From positions 1-63,672 of the forward strand of contig CAUQQF010000011.1 of assembly GCA_963520375.1 (NCBI GenBank): a stretch of 63,672 bases of DNA, given 5' to 3'. Both the position numbers and the translations under genes were made by a program. Shown piece after piece: positions 26,438 through 34,951 of this stretch. Positions within the stretch are counted from its first letter, which is position 1. Each line of letters begins with the position of its first letter. This DNA comes from JABCPE02 sp963520375 (GTDB lineage Bacteria > Bacteroidota > Bacteroidia > Flavobacteriales > Weeksellaceae). The notes beneath the pieces are model-generated. The model saw only the letters and a program-made list of their open reading frames with translations. It did not search any database and was not told the DNA's origin.

Positions 26438-27727
26438 ATGAATCATAAAATAGCAATTATTGGACTTGGTTATGTAGGACTGCCATTGGCAAGGTTATTT
26501 GCCACTAAATTCCCTGTGGTAGGCTTTGACATTAACCAAAAAAGAATCACAGAACTAAATGCTGGGCACGATGAAACCTTGGAGGTATCTGATGACCTTC
26601 TAAAATCAGCGTTGGTTAAAGAAAATCCTTTCAATGCTGATGCCAATGGGCTTTTCTGCTCTGCTGACCTAAAAGATATAGAAGATGCCAATGTATACAT
26701 CATCACTGTGCCTACGCCTGTGGATAGAAACAATCGCCCAGACCTTACTCCGCTTGTAAAAGCGAGTGAAACGGTAGGGAAAGTAATTAAAAAAGGTGAC
26801 ATCGTCATCTACGAATCTACGGTTTACCCTGGCGCTACTGAGGAAGATTGTATCCCTGTGGTAGAGAGAGTTTCTGGGCTTAAATTCAATGTGGATTTCT
26901 TCGCTGGTTATTCTCCTGAAAGAATCAACCCAGGCGACAAAGAACACACCGTGGAGAAAATCCTAAAAGTAACCTCTGGTTCTACTTCAGAAATCGGTAA
27001 AGTGGTGAATGACTTGTATTCTTCTGTAATCACAGCAGGTACGCACCTTGCTCCAACGATCAAAGTTGCCGAAGCTGCCAAAGTAATTGAGAACTCACAA
27101 AGAGATATCAACATTGCTTTCGTAAATGAATTGGCTAAAATATTTAACCTAATGGATATCAACACTCACGATGTGCTGAAAGCCGCTGGAACGAAATGGA
27201 ATTTCCTTCCTTTCAAACCAGGTCTTGTAGGCGGGCACTGCATCGGTGTAGATCCATATTATTTGGCTCAAAAAGCTCAGGAATATGGCTACCATCCAGA
27301 AATCATCTTGGCAGGAAGAAGAATGAATGATTCTATGGGAAAATATGTTGCTGAGCAAGTGGTAAAAGCAATGATTAAGAAAAATATCCAAATCAACGGA
27401 GCTAAATTACTCATGCTGGGAGTAACTTTCAAAGAAAACTGCCCTGATGTCAGAAATACTAAAATCATCGATGTAATCACTGCTTTGGAGGATTTCGGTG
27501 TTAAAGTGACTACTTACGACCCTTGGGCTAATCCTAGCGAAGTAAAACACGAATACGGAATAGAAAGCCTAGAAACACTTCCTTCGGATAAATATGAAGC
27601 AGTAGTTCTTGGTGTTGCTCACAAAGAATTCTTGGATTTAGACCTATCTAAACTTCTATCCCAAAACGGCGTTGTTTACGATGTCAAAGGAATCCTTCCT
27701 CATTCTAAGGATATAGAATTTTTATAA
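26438..27727 (+). CDS. UDP-N-acetylhexosamine 6-dehydrogenase (TviB/WbpO type)
   Basis: 429 residues. N-terminal NAD loop GLGYVGLPLARLF near 7-19, then TVPTPVDRNNRPDLT and ESTVYPGATEE. The catalytic Cys268 lies in GLVGGHCIGVDPYYLA. The C-terminal UDP-binding domain starts near LMLGVTFKENCPDVRNTK. The enzyme oxidises C6 of a UDP-sugar twice to a uronic acid. The sequence style matches the UDP-GlcNAc/GalNAc branch (TviB, WbpO) rather than UDP-glucose dehydrogenase. Last gene of the cluster, followed by a terminator. Confidence 0.9.
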   Translation: MNHKIAIIGLGYVGLPLARLFATKFPVVGFDINQKRITELNAGHDETLEVSDDLLKSALVKENPFNADANGLFCSADLKDIEDANVYIITVPTPVDRNNRPDLTPLVKASETVGKVIKKGDIVIYESTVYPGATEEDCIPVVERVSGLKFNVDFFAGYSPERINPGDKEHTVEKILKVTSGSTSEIGKVVNDLYSSVITAGTHLAPTIKVAEAAKVIENSQRDINIAFVNELAKIFNLMDINTHDVLKAAGTKWNFLPFKPGLVGGHCIGVDPYYLAQKAQEYGYHPEIILAGRRMNDSMGKYVAEQVVKAMIKKNIQINGAKLLMLGVTFKENCPDVRNTKIIDVITALEDFGVKVTTYDPWANPSEVKHEYGIESLETLPSDKYEAVVLGVAHKEFLDLDLSKLLSQNGVVYDVKGILPHSKDIEFL

Positions 27728-27734
27728 TAAACAA

Positions 27735-27762
27735 AAAACTCTCGCAAATACGAGAGTTTTTT
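27735..27762. terminator. Bidirectional terminator between the UDP-sugar dehydrogenase and YciO-like genes
   Basis: AAAACTCTCG (27735-27744) and CGAGAGTTTT (27751-27760) form a perfect stem with a 6-nt loop and A/T tails on both sides. The two flanking genes are convergent. Confidence 0.9.
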
Positions 27763-27767
27763 ATTTC

Positions 27768-28379
27768 CTATAATTCACCTTTTCCCTGTCGGACAATTTC
27801 TGGTATTCCCTGCGTCACATCTACTATCGTAGAAGGCACCAGCTCTCCCCAGCCGCTATCTATCACGATATCCACGCTTTTATCGTATTTTTCGGCTATA
27901 AGCTCTGGGTCGGTAGAATATTCTATCACCTCATCATCATCTTTTATAGAGGTGGATGCTATCGGATTGCCGAGACTTTCTACAATCATCTGTGGCACAG
28001 AATGATTCGGAACTCGTATTCCTATGGTTTTATGCCCTTTATAAGCCAAAGGCAAATTTTTATTGGCTTCTAAAATAAAGGTAAATGCCCCAGGGAGTTT
28101 GCTTTTCAAAAGTCGGAATGTGGATGTTTCTATCGGTTTTGTAAATTCTGACAAGTGGCTCAGGTCATTACATATAATGGTAAAATGGGATTTTTCTAAT
28201 TTTATTCCTTTCAGCTGGGCTAGTTTTTCCATTGCTTTCAGGTTATTGATATCACATCCCAGAGCATACACCGTGTCCGATGGATAGACTATCAGCCCGC
28301 CTTTTTTCAGGGTTTCCACAACTTCATTTATCTGTCTTTCCTGTGGATTTTCTGGATGAATTCGTATAATTTTTGCCAT
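27768..28379 (-). CDS. YciO/Sua5/YrdC-family protein
   Basis: 203 residues. GGLIVYPSDTVYALGCD near 28-44, KSHFTIICNDLSHLSEF, LPGAFTFILEAN and KTIGIRVPNH outline the YrdC fold. TsaC and Sua5 make threonylcarbamoyl-AMP for the t6A modification of ANN-decoding tRNAs. The KSHFTIICNDLS block and the length are closer to YciO than to TsaC, so the precise activity is uncertain. No SUA5 C-terminal domain. Monocistronic, with a -7 element 19 bp upstream of its ATG. Confidence 0.82.
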   Translation of the reverse strand: MAKIIRIHPENPQERQINEVVETLKKGGLIVYPSDTVYALGCDINNLKAMEKLAQLKGIKLEKSHFTIICNDLSHLSEFTKPIETSTFRLLKSKLPGAFTFILEANKNLPLAYKGHKTIGIRVPNHSVPQMIVESLGNPIASTSIKDDDEVIEYSTDPELIAEKYDKSVDIVIDSGWGELVPSTIVDVTQGIPEIVRQGKGEL

Positions 28380-28397
28380 TTGTTTTTAATTTTTTTG

Positions 28398-28405
28398 CAA
28401 ATTTA
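28398..28405 (-). promoter_or_regulatory. Candidate -7 promoter element of the YciO-like gene
   Basis: The minus strand reads TAAATTTG (TAnnTTTG), 18 bp before the ATG at 28379. Confidence 0.5.
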
Positions 28406-28421
28406 AACTTTCTTAAATGAA

Positions 28422-28450
28422 AAACCACATAAATAAAATCTATGTGGTTT
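28422..28450 (-). terminator. Rho-independent terminator of the rsmI-like/carboxypeptidase-regulatory operon
   Basis: AAACCACATA (28422-28431) and TATGTGGTTT (28441-28450) form a 10-bp stem; on the minus strand it is followed by TTTTTCATTT. Confidence 0.8.
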
Positions 28451-28568
28451 CTCTGTTTTTAAATTAAACTTTATTGTTTTTCGTATTTTCAGTTATGGAA
28501 CTTGAACTCAAATCCTATTTTACTCTTTAGATTAAATTAAAGCCTTAAAGTTAAATTTAATTAAATTT

Positions 28569-29318
28569 TTATGTTGTTTTTTTCTCTATTTTTTTGAGAT
28601 AAATAGGGATAAGCTGGTCTAGTGCAGTCATTATTTTAGGGAAATTATTGGTTTTGATGTATCCTGCTACTTCTGGTTTTTGTGTCAGAGAAAACTGAAT
28701 AAACTCTGCTACTTTCATCTCTGGAATTCCCTTGCTGACGAAATATTCCGAATCCACTCTTTCGCTTATCCATGTGGCGTTATTTTGGAATTGTTCATAT
28801 TTTTCCAGTCGCTGTTTTTGCTCTTTTTTCTTCTTCCCAGCGAACAATGATGCCATATTAAAACTAATTCCCGCAGAACCAGAAATGCTCCTTACTTGTT
28901 TTTCAATGGTTTCTGTTCCTAGCGATTTTTGAATTTTAGCATTGACATCTTCCTTGTCCAGAGTTTTGGAATCTTTGGCAAGATTTCCTGTAAGTTTCAG
29001 CCTGCTGATAACCACTTCTTCTATTGTCACTGTGGATTTTTGCAGTCTAAAATATTTTTCTTCTTGAAAATCAGCAGATTTCACAATATAAGACACTCGG
29101 TCATAGCCTTTCTTTACAAAACGAATTTCATCCTGCAACTTCGCCGAAATGGTGAATTTTCCATTTTCATCTGTATTTACTTTTTCATTGGTTTTTAGAT
29201 TGATAACCAATACATTACCAATAGACAAACCTTCTTCCGTTTCCACTTTTCCTGAAATACTCTGCGAAAATCCCAAAATACTGAAAAAAAGTACCGTTAT
29301 GTATATTATATTATTCAT
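28569..29318 (-). CDS. Carboxypeptidase-regulatory-like domain secreted protein, copy B
   Basis: 249 residues with a signal peptide (about 1-18, GFSQS). The N-terminal domain SGKVETEEGLSIGNVLVINLKTNEKVNTDENGKFTISAKLQDEIRFVKKGYDR (spanning about 20-75) is a carboxypeptidase-D-regulatory-like beta sandwich, as at the N-terminus of many TonB-linked receptors, but no receptor follows. The rest is helical and charged, ending without a membrane segment. It is a paralog of the next gene upstream in the operon, which it overlaps by 8 bp. Function unknown. Confidence 0.7.
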   Translation of the reverse strand: MNNIIYITVLFFSILGFSQSISGKVETEEGLSIGNVLVINLKTNEKVNTDENGKFTISAKLQDEIRFVKKGYDRVSYIVKSADFQEEKYFRLQKSTVTIEEVVISRLKLTGNLAKDSKTLDKEDVNAKIQKSLGTETIEKQVRSISGSAGISFNMASLFAGKKKKEQKQRLEKYEQFQNNATWISERVDSEYFVSKGIPEMKVAEFIQFSLTQKPEVAGYIKTNNFPKIMTALDQLIPIYLKKIEKKTT

Positions 29319-30075
29319 TTTTCTTATCTATATTATTCATTTCCAATCTTTTATAATAAATCAAGAACATTTCCTCCAAAATCATCATAACCTGAGTCTG
29401 ATTACCAGTTTTCATGTGTTTTTTAATCTCTGGTTTTTCAATGATAGAAAACTCTAAAAACTCATGAATTCTCTCGCTTGGAATTTTATTTTCTATAAAA
29501 TATTCTTCTCCTAAAAACTCCTTTACCTGCAAGATATCAGCCTGCATTTCTTCATATTTATAGCGGGTTTTCTTTCTCCGCGCATTCCCTGTCATTAGCT
29601 CCTCAAAGGCGTTAATATCAAAAGCAATCGCTATAGGAATGGGCGCTATTTTAAGAACATCTTTCCATTTTGCTGGTTTAGGTTTAAACACTGTTCCTTT
29701 CTTCACAGTAGGAACTTCTATATCCTTTTTCAGTTTGTCTATTTTACTTTTTGGAATTATAACTACTTCATTTATAATAGTTTCTGTCTTCTTCATTTTC
29801 AGTAAAATATGCTTGTCAAAATCAGAAATTTTTACCAAATGAGATATTCTATCATAACCCTTCTTCACGAAACGGAACTCATCCGAAATATTTGCAGTTA
29901 TCTTAAACTCCCCATTACTGCTGGTATACACCTGCTCTTTATTTCTCATGTTAATTACCAAAACCTGCTCCAGCACTATTCCTTCTTCTGTGGTTACCTT
30001 TCCAGAGAAAATTTGCTGAGCAGAAATCCGAATCGTAAAAAAGAAAATACAAAATAAAATTTTCAGCTTTTTCAT
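29311..30075 (-). CDS. Carboxypeptidase-regulatory-like domain secreted protein, copy A
   Basis: 254 residues, signal peptide to about residue 19 (ISAQQ). The block FSGKVTTEEGIVLEQVLVINM, the FRFVKKGYDRISHLVKISDFD stretch and the C-terminal IPSERIHEFLEFSIIEKPEIKKHM all align with copy B, so the two arose by tandem duplication and have since diverged. The start codon overlaps the stop of the RsmI-like gene by 4 bp, and its own stop overlaps copy B's start, so all three are translationally coupled. Confidence 0.7.
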   Translation of the reverse strand: MKKLKILFCIFFFTIRISAQQIFSGKVTTEEGIVLEQVLVINMRNKEQVYTSSNGEFKITANISDEFRFVKKGYDRISHLVKISDFDKHILLKMKKTETIINEVVIIPKSKIDKLKKDIEVPTVKKGTVFKPKPAKWKDVLKIAPIPIAIAFDINAFEELMTGNARRKKTRYKYEEMQADILQVKEFLGEEYFIENKIPSERIHEFLEFSIIEKPEIKKHMKTGNQTQVMMILEEMFLIYYKRLEMNNIDKKNE

Positions 30076-30770
30076 TGCCCTAAAACAAATATCGCAGGTA
30101 TTTTATGTAAATCTATTTCTTCTCTCTGCCATTCCTTTATGGGAAGAGTTTTTATAAATTCTTTCTCTGGATTGTTAATATCCGCCGCTATGCATAGGGC
30201 TGTCTGCGGTGACAAAAACTTACACAAATCCTCCAAAAGCCTTTGGTTTCGGTAAGGCGTTTCCATAAAAATCTGCGAATATCCTGTTTCCTGCACTTGT
30301 TTTTCCAGCTGTCGGATTTTATTTTTCCGCTCATCTTTGTCTATCGGAAGATAGCCGTGAAAAGCAAACTGCTGCCCATTAAACCCACTGGAAATCAGCG
30401 CTAAAATGATAGAACTCGGGCCATTCACAGGTACTACTTTGATGCCGTTTTTATGCGCCCATTTTACCATAATATTCCCTGGGTCTGCGATGCACGGCAG
30501 TCCCGCTTCCGAAAGCAGTCCAAAATCCGTTCCCTTTTTCATCAATTCTTGGGCTTCCTTTAAATCCGATGTTTCTGAATATTTGTCCAAAAGAATTAAT
30601 TTCAATTCAGATTGTTTCTTTTCAGGAGCGAAAAACTTAATGACTTTTCTCGCCGTTTTTTCATTTTCCACGAAGAAATAATCCAAGTTCATAATATATT
30701 CCTTAACAGCAGGAGCAAAATACTCAATCGGCGAATTTTCCGATAAATAGGCAGGAAGTAAAAATAGCAT
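30072..30770 (-). CDS. Tetrapyrrole-methylase-fold SAM methyltransferase, RsmI-like
   Basis: 232 residues from the ATG at 30770; an in-frame TTG five codons earlier is less likely. GLLSEAGLPCIADPGNIMVKWAH near 87-109 and VVPVNGPSSIILALISSGFNGQQFAFHGYLP (split here around residue 125) are the SAM-binding and substrate blocks shared with RsmI, which 2'-O-methylates C1402 of 16S rRNA. It lacks the C-terminal extension of classical RsmI and starts with a variant LFLLPAYLSENS rather than the usual N-terminal motif, so it is the short Bacteroidota subgroup whose target is less certain. Confidence 0.78.
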   Translation of the reverse strand: MLFLLPAYLSENSPIEYFAPAVKEYIMNLDYFFVENEKTARKVIKFFAPEKKQSELKLILLDKYSETSDLKEAQELMKKGTDFGLLSEAGLPCIADPGNIMVKWAHKNGIKVVPVNGPSSIILALISSGFNGQQFAFHGYLPIDKDERKNKIRQLEKQVQETGYSQIFMETPYRNQRLLEDLCKFLSPQTALCIAADINNPEKEFIKTLPIKEWQREEIDLHKIPAIFVLGQ

Positions 30771-30863
30771 AATATTGTGTATCAATTGATTAAATAAAAA
30801 AAGAATTTTTCAACCAATCAAAGTTAAAAAATTCCCTTTGCGAATTATAAAATTTAATATACT

Positions 30864-31595
30864 TTAACTATTGCTTTCAGGCCAGTAGTGACTGTCTGGA
30901 TACTCTCTCTTCCCGAAAATAGCAGTCCCCACACGGATAATCGTAGAGCCTTCCTCTATCGCCGTTTCCAAATCCCCGCTCATTCCCATGGACAGCTCCT
31001 TCATCTCTACATTTGGAATATTTTCGGCTATGATTTCCTGCTGAATTTTCTTCAACAACTGAAAGCATTTTCTAACTTCTTCTATCTCAGCACTAAACAG
31101 ACCTATGGTCATTAACCCTTTGATTTTCAACCTATCCAAAGTCGCTACTTTCTTCACAAAATCCACCGCTTCACTTGGGTCAAGACCAAACTTGCTGTCT
31201 TCATAAGAAGTATTCACTTGAATCAAAACCTCGATGGTTTTATCCTCATATTCAAGGCGTTGCTGTAGTTTTTCAGCCGCATCCCAGCGGTCTAAACTCT
31301 CTATGCACGCCACCTCTGCTTTTAGAATATCTTTAATTTTATTGGTCTGAAGATGCCCTATAAAATGCTTAGTATGAGGAACTTCCTTCAATTCTTCGTA
31401 TTTATCCCTCAGCTCCTGCACTTTGTTTTCACCTATCAAGGTTTCTCCCGTAGCCAGAGCCAGTTTTATTCTATCCGCAGGAACAGTTTTCGTCGCCAAA
31501 AGGAGTTTTACTTCTTCTGGATTTCTTCCAGCTTTTTTACAAGCCTCGGCCATTCTGCCTTTGATTTCTGCTATATTTTGTGCTATTTCGTTCAT
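30864..31595 (-). CDS. yggS: YggS-family pyridoxal-phosphate homeostasis protein
   Basis: 243 residues. LLLATKTVPADRIK near 30-43 holds the PLP-binding Lys, GENKVQELRDKYEEL and HFIGHLQTNKIKDIL follow, and the end shows LSMGMSGDLETAIEEGSTIIRVGTAIFG, the phosphate-binding block. The protein is a single TIM barrel without the second domain of alanine racemase and buffers free PLP. It sits between dnaA and the RsmI-like gene, both in the same direction. Confidence 0.93.
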   Translation of the reverse strand: MNEIAQNIAEIKGRMAEACKKAGRNPEEVKLLLATKTVPADRIKLALATGETLIGENKVQELRDKYEELKEVPHTKHFIGHLQTNKIKDILKAEVACIESLDRWDAAEKLQQRLEYEDKTIEVLIQVNTSYEDSKFGLDPSEAVDFVKKVATLDRLKIKGLMTIGLFSAEIEEVRKCFQLLKKIQQEIIAENIPNVEMKELSMGMSGDLETAIEEGSTIIRVGTAIFGKREYPDSHYWPESNS

Positions 31596-31662
31596 TTTGG
31601 TTATTTTTTCAAAGGTTAATAATCATTTATTCTGCTAATATAAGTTTTTTCTGTGTTTTTAG

Positions 31663-31700
31663 CAAAAGAAGGATTTTAACGAATTAAAATCCTTCTTTTG
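31663..31700 (-). terminator. Strong terminator of dnaA with a UUCG loop
   Basis: CAAAAGAAGGATTTTAA (31663-31679) and its exact complement (31684-31700) form a 17-bp stem. On the minus strand the loop reads TTCG, an unusually stable tetraloop, and T-rich sequence flanks the hairpin. The stop of dnaA is at 31722. Confidence 0.85.
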
Positions 31701-31721
31701 TTCATAAAATAACTTTATTAT

Positions 31722-33179
31722 CTACGCAAATATTTTTTCCTTTAAATCTTTGATGTATTTCTTTACTTCTTTATCTATCTTAGAAAAATCTTTGATAGTA
31801 TTGTAAGCATGCATTACCGTAGTGTGGTCTTTTCCTCCCATTTCATTGCCTATTTTAGCATAGGTAGCATTAGTATATTCTTTAGAAAAATACATTGCTA
31901 GCTGTCTTGGCAGGGCAATTTCTCTTTTTCTGGTTTTGGATAGAAGCTGCTCTTTGTGAATTCCAAAATAATCACAAACTACATCTTGTATCAGTGAAAT
32001 ACTTATTGTTTTATCCTTATTGGTTGCGATTTTATTAATGGTTTCTTTCAGTAAATCAAGAGTAAGATCAGACTTATAAATCATAGAATGAGCTATAACT
32101 GAGTTAATTACCCCTATAAGCTCTCTCACATTAGATTTAACCTCTGATGCCAAAAAGTCTATTATCTCCTCGCTCAGCTGGATTCCATCTCTATGAAGCT
32201 TGTTGCTAATAATTTTCTTTCTTGTAGAAAAATCTGGTGATTTTATCTCCACAGAAAGCCCCCATTTAAAACGAGAAACGATTCTTTCCTCTATATCTTG
32301 GATATCCACAGGTGCTTTATCCGAAGTCAGAACAACCTGTTTTCCATTTTGGTGTAAATGGTCAAAAATATGGAAAAATGTATCCTGTGTCGCTTTCTTA
32401 CCTGAAAGGAACTGAATATCATCTATAATGAGGACATCCACCATTTGATAAAAATTAGCAAATTCTGCTCTTTTCTCAGGATTTTTGGTATTCGCTACAT
32501 TGATAAACTGCTGAATAAACTTTTCTGAAGGGACATAAACCACTATTTTATCTGGAAATTTGTTTTTAACTTCCAAACCTATCCCATGAGCGATGTGAGT
32601 TTTTCCAACTCCTACTCCTCCATGAATAAAAAGCGGGTTAAAAGAGGTCTGCCCTGGTCTGTCTGCAATAGCCTTGGCAGCTGTGAATGCAAATTTATTA
32701 CTCTCTCCTTCTATGAAATTTTCAAAAGACAATGTAGGATTCAGATTTGATTCTACATTTACTTTTTTAATCCCAGGTATTGCGAAATGATTATTCCCTT
32801 TTCCGATGAAAGAAGGGGGCATTACTTCCTGTTTTTTAGGAGTTTGCAGATTTGTAGCCTTATAGGTTACTTCCTTTTTTTCTTTTTCCTGTCCTTTTTC
32901 TGCTACAGCATACCAAAGTTTTATTCCCTTACCAAAATACTTTTTTAGGGCTACAGAAAGTAGAGAAATATAATGTTCTTCTATATATTCTTTGTAGAAG
33001 TTGCTAGGAACTCCCAAAGTGAGATTACCATCCACAAAAGACAATGGACGAACCTTATCAAACAATAAAGCAAAAGAATCCTCTAATTTTTTAAGGTCTG
33101 ACCCTTCCTCTGAAGAGGCAAGATTATCCCGCATAAAAAAGAGACAATTCTCCCACATTGTTTCTAAATTCTTGTCCAT
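31722..33179 (-). CDS. dnaA: Chromosomal replication initiator DnaA
   Basis: 485 residues. Domain I (1-85) for DnaB/partner contact, a low-complexity linker (about 95-140), then the AAA+ domain opened by LNPTLSFENFIEGESNKFA near 147. Walker A GGVGVGKT at 187-194 and a Walker B VLIIDDIQFL. The C-terminal domain IV has the DNA-contact signature GGKDHTTVMHAYNTI. I found no cluster of DnaA boxes (TTATCCACA-like) in either flanking gap, so the origin is not visibly here. The divergent thioesterase gene upstream is a common neighbour in this group. Confidence 0.97.
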   Translation of the reverse strand: MDKNLETMWENCLFFMRDNLASSEEGSDLKKLEDSFALLFDKVRPLSFVDGNLTLGVPSNFYKEYIEEHYISLLSVALKKYFGKGIKLWYAVAEKGQEKEKKEVTYKATNLQTPKKQEVMPPSFIGKGNNHFAIPGIKKVNVESNLNPTLSFENFIEGESNKFAFTAAKAIADRPGQTSFNPLFIHGGVGVGKTHIAHGIGLEVKNKFPDKIVVYVPSEKFIQQFINVANTKNPEKRAEFANFYQMVDVLIIDDIQFLSGKKATQDTFFHIFDHLHQNGKQVVLTSDKAPVDIQDIEERIVSRFKWGLSVEIKSPDFSTRKKIISNKLHRDGIQLSEEIIDFLASEVKSNVRELIGVINSVIAHSMIYKSDLTLDLLKETINKIATNKDKTISISLIQDVVCDYFGIHKEQLLSKTRKREIALPRQLAMYFSKEYTNATYAKIGNEMGGKDHTTVMHAYNTIKDFSKIDKEVKKYIKDLKEKIFA

Positions 33180-33307
33180 TTTATATCTTTGAATTATGGT
33201 TAAAATTAATTTGATTTTTTTAGAAAATTTCTCAACGAAATTGTGTGTCGCAAATATGGAAAATTTAATTTTTAAAAAAAATTTTTGCTCTATTGGTTTT
33301 TTAAAAA

Positions 33308-33315
33308 TATATTTG
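33308..33315 (+). promoter_or_regulatory. Candidate -7 promoter element of the thioesterase gene
   Basis: TATATTTG, 23 bp before the ATG at 33339; a TTTG lies 22 bp upstream at 33282-33285. Confidence 0.45.
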
Positions 33316-33338
33316 TATGAAGTTTAAAATTTTAACGA

Positions 33339-33752
33339 ATGATTAACATAACACACTCATTACGAGTTCGTTACGGAGAAACCGACCCTATGAAATATGT
33401 CTATTACGGTAACTATGCTGAGTATCTGGAAGTTGCCCGAGTTGAACTTTTTCGTGCTATCGGAATTTCATACAATGAGATAGAAAAAAGAGGAATTTGG
33501 CTTCCCGTTTCGGAGTATAAAATAAAATATATCCGCCCTGCAAAATACGATGACCTGCTCTACATCCACACCAAAATCACAAAAAAACCTACCGCAAAAA
33601 TAGAATTTCAATACGAGATTTTCAATTCTGAGGGAGAAAAACTCACCGAAGCCTCTACCATTCTATTTTTCCTCGATGCGCAGACACAAAAAATCATCCG
33701 ATGCCCTGATTTTCTAATGGGCTTAATAGACAAACATTGGGAAGAGGTTTAA
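33339..33752 (+). CDS. YbgC-like hotdog-fold acyl-CoA thioesterase
   Basis: 137 residues. RVRYGETDPMKYVYYGNYAEYLEVARVELFR (residues about 8-38) is the 4HBT signature; the Asp of TDPM is the catalytic acid that replaces the Glu of other hotdog thioesterases. It hydrolyses acyl-CoA or acyl-ACP thioesters and works as a tetramer in relatives. Stop overlaps the stop of the convergent DUF2809 gene by 4 bp. Confidence 0.9.
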   Translation: MINITHSLRVRYGETDPMKYVYYGNYAEYLEVARVELFRAIGISYNEIEKRGIWLPVSEYKIKYIRPAKYDDLLYIHTKITKKPTAKIEFQYEIFNSEGEKLTEASTILFFLDAQTQKIIRCPDFLMGLIDKHWEEV

Positions 33753-34186
33753 TCTATTCTAAATATTTTATTGATAAAAAACACTGATAAACAGCCTATT
33801 GCATAACAAAAAATATCTTCCCACGAGAAATAATTTCCTATTATAATATAGGCTGGGCTTCCTTTTGGAAAGCCTAATTTTTCGGCAACTTTGAAATACT
33901 GCAACATTTCCACAAAAACCGCGAAAACAAAGACAAAAAATAGTAATTTGCTTTTATTTCTACATTCGAAAAACGAGTTTATAAGCGTATAAACCAAAAC
34001 CACCACCAAAATATCTCCCACAAAAGCCCTTACGAAATACCAATCTTTCAGAATGGTAGCGATGACCACTTCCACACTGAAAATCAGCAGGGAAAGAAGA
34101 AAATATTTTAAACTAAATCTAAATTTCATATCTCGTGCAAAATTAGGGTTCTTTTTGGTTTTATTCTTCTTTTTCTTGAATTTCAT
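33749..34186 (-). CDS. DUF2809 membrane protein
   Basis: 145 residues, with a very basic start (KFKKKKNKTKKN) and four hydrophobic segments. The pattern SLKYFLLSLLIFSVEVVIATILKDWYFVRAFVGDILVVVLVYTLI (about 24-68) followed by FAVFVEMLQYF and SWEDIFCYAIGCLSVFFI is that of DUF2809, a Bacteroidota/Firmicutes family of unknown role. A second Met at residue 20 (34129) is an alternative start that would drop the basic tail. Confidence 0.78.
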   Translation of the reverse strand: MKFKKKKNKTKKNPNFARDMKFRFSLKYFLLSLLIFSVEVVIATILKDWYFVRAFVGDILVVVLVYTLINSFFECRNKSKLLFFVFVFAVFVEMLQYFKVAEKLGFPKGSPAYIIIGNYFSWEDIFCYAIGCLSVFFINKIFRID

Positions 34187-34222
34187 TTTTTCAAAAACAT
34201 GATAAATATCATATTCTTATTT

Positions 34223-34255
34223 TTATTTAGTATAAATAAGATTTATTTATCTTTG
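34223..34255 (+). promoter_or_regulatory. Promoter and possible iron/heme operator of the hmu operon
   Basis: TATCTTTG at 34248-34255 is a clear -7 element, 24 bp before the hmuY ATG. Directly upstream an AT inverted repeat TTATTT (34223-34228), AGTAT, AAATAA (34234-34239) occupies the spacer region where a repressor such as Fur would block polymerase. The promoter is well supported; the operator is inference, since AT-rich inverted repeats occur by chance. Confidence 0.5.
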
Positions 34256-34279
34256 CAGAAATTTTAAATAAGTTTAGTT

Positions 34280-34906
34280 ATGAAAAAAGTATTTTTAAGT
34301 TTGGTATTTGGAGCTTTGACATTGGCTTCTTGTAGTAGAGATGATAACAATGAAGTTACTCCAAATGTAACTGACAATTCAAAAGAAGCGACAGTAGATG
34401 CCAGCGCCTCTGGAACATGGAAATATTTCTCTTTTGAAAAAGGGACAGAAGTAACGGTGACTGACCCTAAGAATGATCTTACTTGGGACATCGCTTTCCA
34501 AAGATATTATATTAAGACTAATAGTGGAGTTTCTGGAAATGGAAATGGAGGAGTATTCAAAACTGATAGTAAAGAGCTTAGCGCACTAAAACAAGCTCCT
34601 ACTACTGGTTATACAGCTGATGATAAAAAGGAAACTGTACAACTTGGCTATCCACCAGTAGATACTGAGTTATCTTACAACAGCATTATCTCTGGAGGAA
34701 TGAAGAGTGTAAATGGGTATGTAGCTTATGATCCTGCATTAGCTGCACAAGGTAAGTCTCCATACACAGTTAACAAATGGGTATATGTAGTAAAAACAGC
34801 TAAAGGAGAATATGTAAAACTCCAAGTTGTTGATTATCTTGATGCAAAAAATAAAGGAGGACATCCTAAATTCAAGTATGTGCTTAGTTCAGATGGGAAG
34901 TTCTAA
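34280..34906 (+). CDS. hmuY: HmuY-family heme-binding lipoprotein
   Basis: 208 residues, lipoprotein signal with Cys18 in LTLASCSRDDN. The mature beta-rich body (SGTWKYFSFEKGTEVTVTDPKNDLTWDIAFQRYYIKTNSG, about 50-90) and the late KWVYVVKTAKGEYVKLQVVDYLD are characteristic of HmuY, the outer-membrane hemophore of Porphyromonas and relatives that hands heme to HmuR. First gene of the operon; a hairpin separates it from hmuR. Confidence 0.88.
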   Translation: MKKVFLSLVFGALTLASCSRDDNNEVTPNVTDNSKEATVDASASGTWKYFSFEKGTEVTVTDPKNDLTWDIAFQRYYIKTNSGVSGNGNGGVFKTDSKELSALKQAPTTGYTADDKKETVQLGYPPVDTELSYNSIISGGMKSVNGYVAYDPALAAQGKSPYTVNKWVYVVKTAKGEYVKLQVVDYLDAKNKGGHPKFKYVLSSDGKF

Positions 34907-34951
34907 TCATGCTTTATAGTGTTTTCCAATACTCTAAATAAAATTATGAAT

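Noticed and set aside
31596..33338. Replication origin next to dnaA
   Set aside because: Neither flanking gap (31596-31721, 33180-33338) contains TTATCCACA-like DnaA boxes or a clear repeat array, so an origin is not supported here.
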